From: Mucilaginibacter geliditolerans
GTDB taxonomy: Bacteria; Bacteroidota; Bacteroidia; Sphingobacteriales; Sphingobacteriaceae
Reading direction: 5' to 3'
Length of the DNA stretch: 64,000 nt
Assembly (NCBI RefSeq): GCF_014200495.1
Contig: NZ_JACHBY010000008.1
Coordinates: 124,001-188,000 of the forward strand
In this document: positions 63,442 to 64,000 of the stretch, in pieces
Position numbering within the stretch: the stretch's first letter is position 1
How the letters are laid out: each line of letters opens with the position of its first letter
Program-made: the position numbers and the translations under genes
Notes under the pieces: model-generated
Told to the model about the DNA's origin: nothing
What the model saw: the letters and a program-made list of their open reading frames with translations, nothing else
Database searches by the model: none

Positions 63442-63533
63442 GTCGTCCCCAACTTGTTTCGGGATCTCACAAACAGAGCGATTTGCTTGGTGTAAACCTT
63501 GCTCATGAGGTGCTGAAACAAGTTCAGCATGAC
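63442..63533. repeat. Palindromic repeat C2 (AACTTGTTTC family)
   Basis: Left half GTCGTCCCCAACTTGTTTCG and right half GCTGAAACAAGTTCAGCATG pair over the AACTTGTTTC core. It is more complete on the right than C1 near 12779. Confidence 0.8.
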
Positions 63534-63552
63534 ATAAAGGAAGATGAATTAT

Positions 63553-64000
63553 TTACGACAAATACTTCCCAACAATCGGCATTCTTCTACCCATACCAAA
63601 AGCTTTGGACGATACCCTTAAAATAGGAGGGGTTTGATACCTTTTATGCTCAGCCAGGTTAATGAGCTTAATAGTGCGCCTAACGGTTTGCTCATCGTAC
63701 CCCATCTTGATGATGTCTCCTGATGAACGGCGGTTCTCCACATATTCGGCGATGATCTTATCCAGGATATCATATTCGGGCAGTGAATCACTGTCCTTTT
63801 GATCTGGCCTTAATTCAGCTGATGGTGGTTTGATGATGGAGTTTTCAGGGATGATCTCACGCTCGCGGTTAATGTAGCGGGCCAGATCAAATACCTGTGT
63901 TTTGTAAACATCGCCAATTACAGATATCCCGCCGCACATATCGCCATATAAAGTGCCATAGCCAACTGCGGCTTCGCTTTTGTTGGAGGTGTTGAGTAAT
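63553..64000 (-). CDS. nadE: NAD(+) synthase, C-terminal part, cut by the window edge
   Basis: The frame runs off the right edge; its visible N-terminal end reads LLNTSNKSEAAVGYGTLYGD, a conserved NAD synthetase segment, followed by MCGGISVIGDVYKTQVFDLA. The C-terminal PPILRVSSKAFGMGRRMPI is typical of glutamine-dependent NadE. The enzyme amidates nicotinate adenine dinucleotide to NAD. An internal ATG at 63939 is not the start because the conserved segment continues upstream. Confidence 0.9.
   Translation of the reverse strand, partial: LLNTSNKSEAAVGYGTLYGDMCGGISVIGDVYKTQVFDLARYINREREIIPENSIIKPPSAELRPDQKDSDSLPEYDILDKIIAEYVENRRSSGDIIKMGYDEQTVRRTIKLINLAEHKRYQTPPILRVSSKAFGMGRRMPIVGKYLS

Noticed and set aside
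63426..63626. A 66-codon plus-strand frame after the response regulator
   Set aside because: It translates repeat C2 and then runs antisense into nadE.
1..64000. tRNA and rRNA genes
   Set aside because: Looked for cloverleaf-type sequences and rRNA motifs by eye in the intergenic regions and found none; a covariance search would be needed to exclude a missed tRNA.

Overview
This is about 64 kb of a Bacteroidota chromosome, most likely a member of the Sphingobacteriaceae close to Mucilaginibacter or Pedobacter. The evidence is gene content plus promoter style, not a database match: a SusC/SusD pair, an Alternative Complex III cluster fused to an aa3 oxidase cluster, the gliding lipoprotein GldD, a NagB-LmbE fusion, low GC content, and TAnnTTTG-type -7 promoter elements. 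No rRNA, tRNA, CRISPR array, phage or intact insertion sequence was recognised. Two genes are cut by the window edges: ftcD at the left and nadE at the right.

Layout. 1-10 kb: the end of a histidine-degradation enzyme (FtcD), then an amino-sugar block with the NagB-LmbE fusion, SusD, SusC and a NagC-like ROK regulator. 10-16 kb: DNA polymerase IV, CsaA, SdpI-like protein, TadA, Mn-type superoxide dismutase, a small XRE regulator and a two-gene oxidoreductase operon. 16-21 kb: an ECF sigma/anti-sigma pair, a DUF6249 membrane protein, a DinB-fold protein overlapping a histidine kinase, and gltX. 22-36 kb: gldD-aroE, a phosphosulfolactate-synthase-like protein, a TPR protein, an ALDH7 dehydrogenase, a subtilase, pdhB, small proteins, a transglutaminase-like protein, a methyltransferase, a surface-antigen barrel and a deoxyhypusine-synthase-like protein. 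36-55 kb: a respiratory super-operon, ActABCDEF then coxB-coxA-ctaA-ctaB-two subunit III genes-subunit IV-sco-DUF420 and accessory genes. 55-64 kb: a phosphoesterase, DUF4286, a TPR protein, an S9-like lipoprotein lacking its serine nucleophile with a histidine kinase and response regulator, and nadE.

How the genes work together. The respiratory block encodes menaquinol oxidation by Alternative Complex III, electron transfer through haem c domains to cytochrome aa3, and the haem A synthesis and copper delivery proteins that mature the oxidase. The SusCD-ROK-NagB block fits uptake, sensing and catabolism of N-acetylglucosamine-type sugars.

The most unusual content is of two kinds. Three otherwise well-preserved proteins have lost a residue normally needed for catalysis or metal binding: the deoxyhypusine-synthase-like protein (Lys to Gly), the S9 peptidase-like lipoprotein (Ser to Gly) and the SCO protein (His to Tyr). 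Second, the intergenic space holds two classes of inverted repeats. One is a dispersed superfamily with GTCAT...ATGAC ends and interchangeable arms. The other is a set of locus-specific long inverted repeats sharing architecture but not sequence. There is also a 185-bp MITE-like element with 9-bp flanking duplications.
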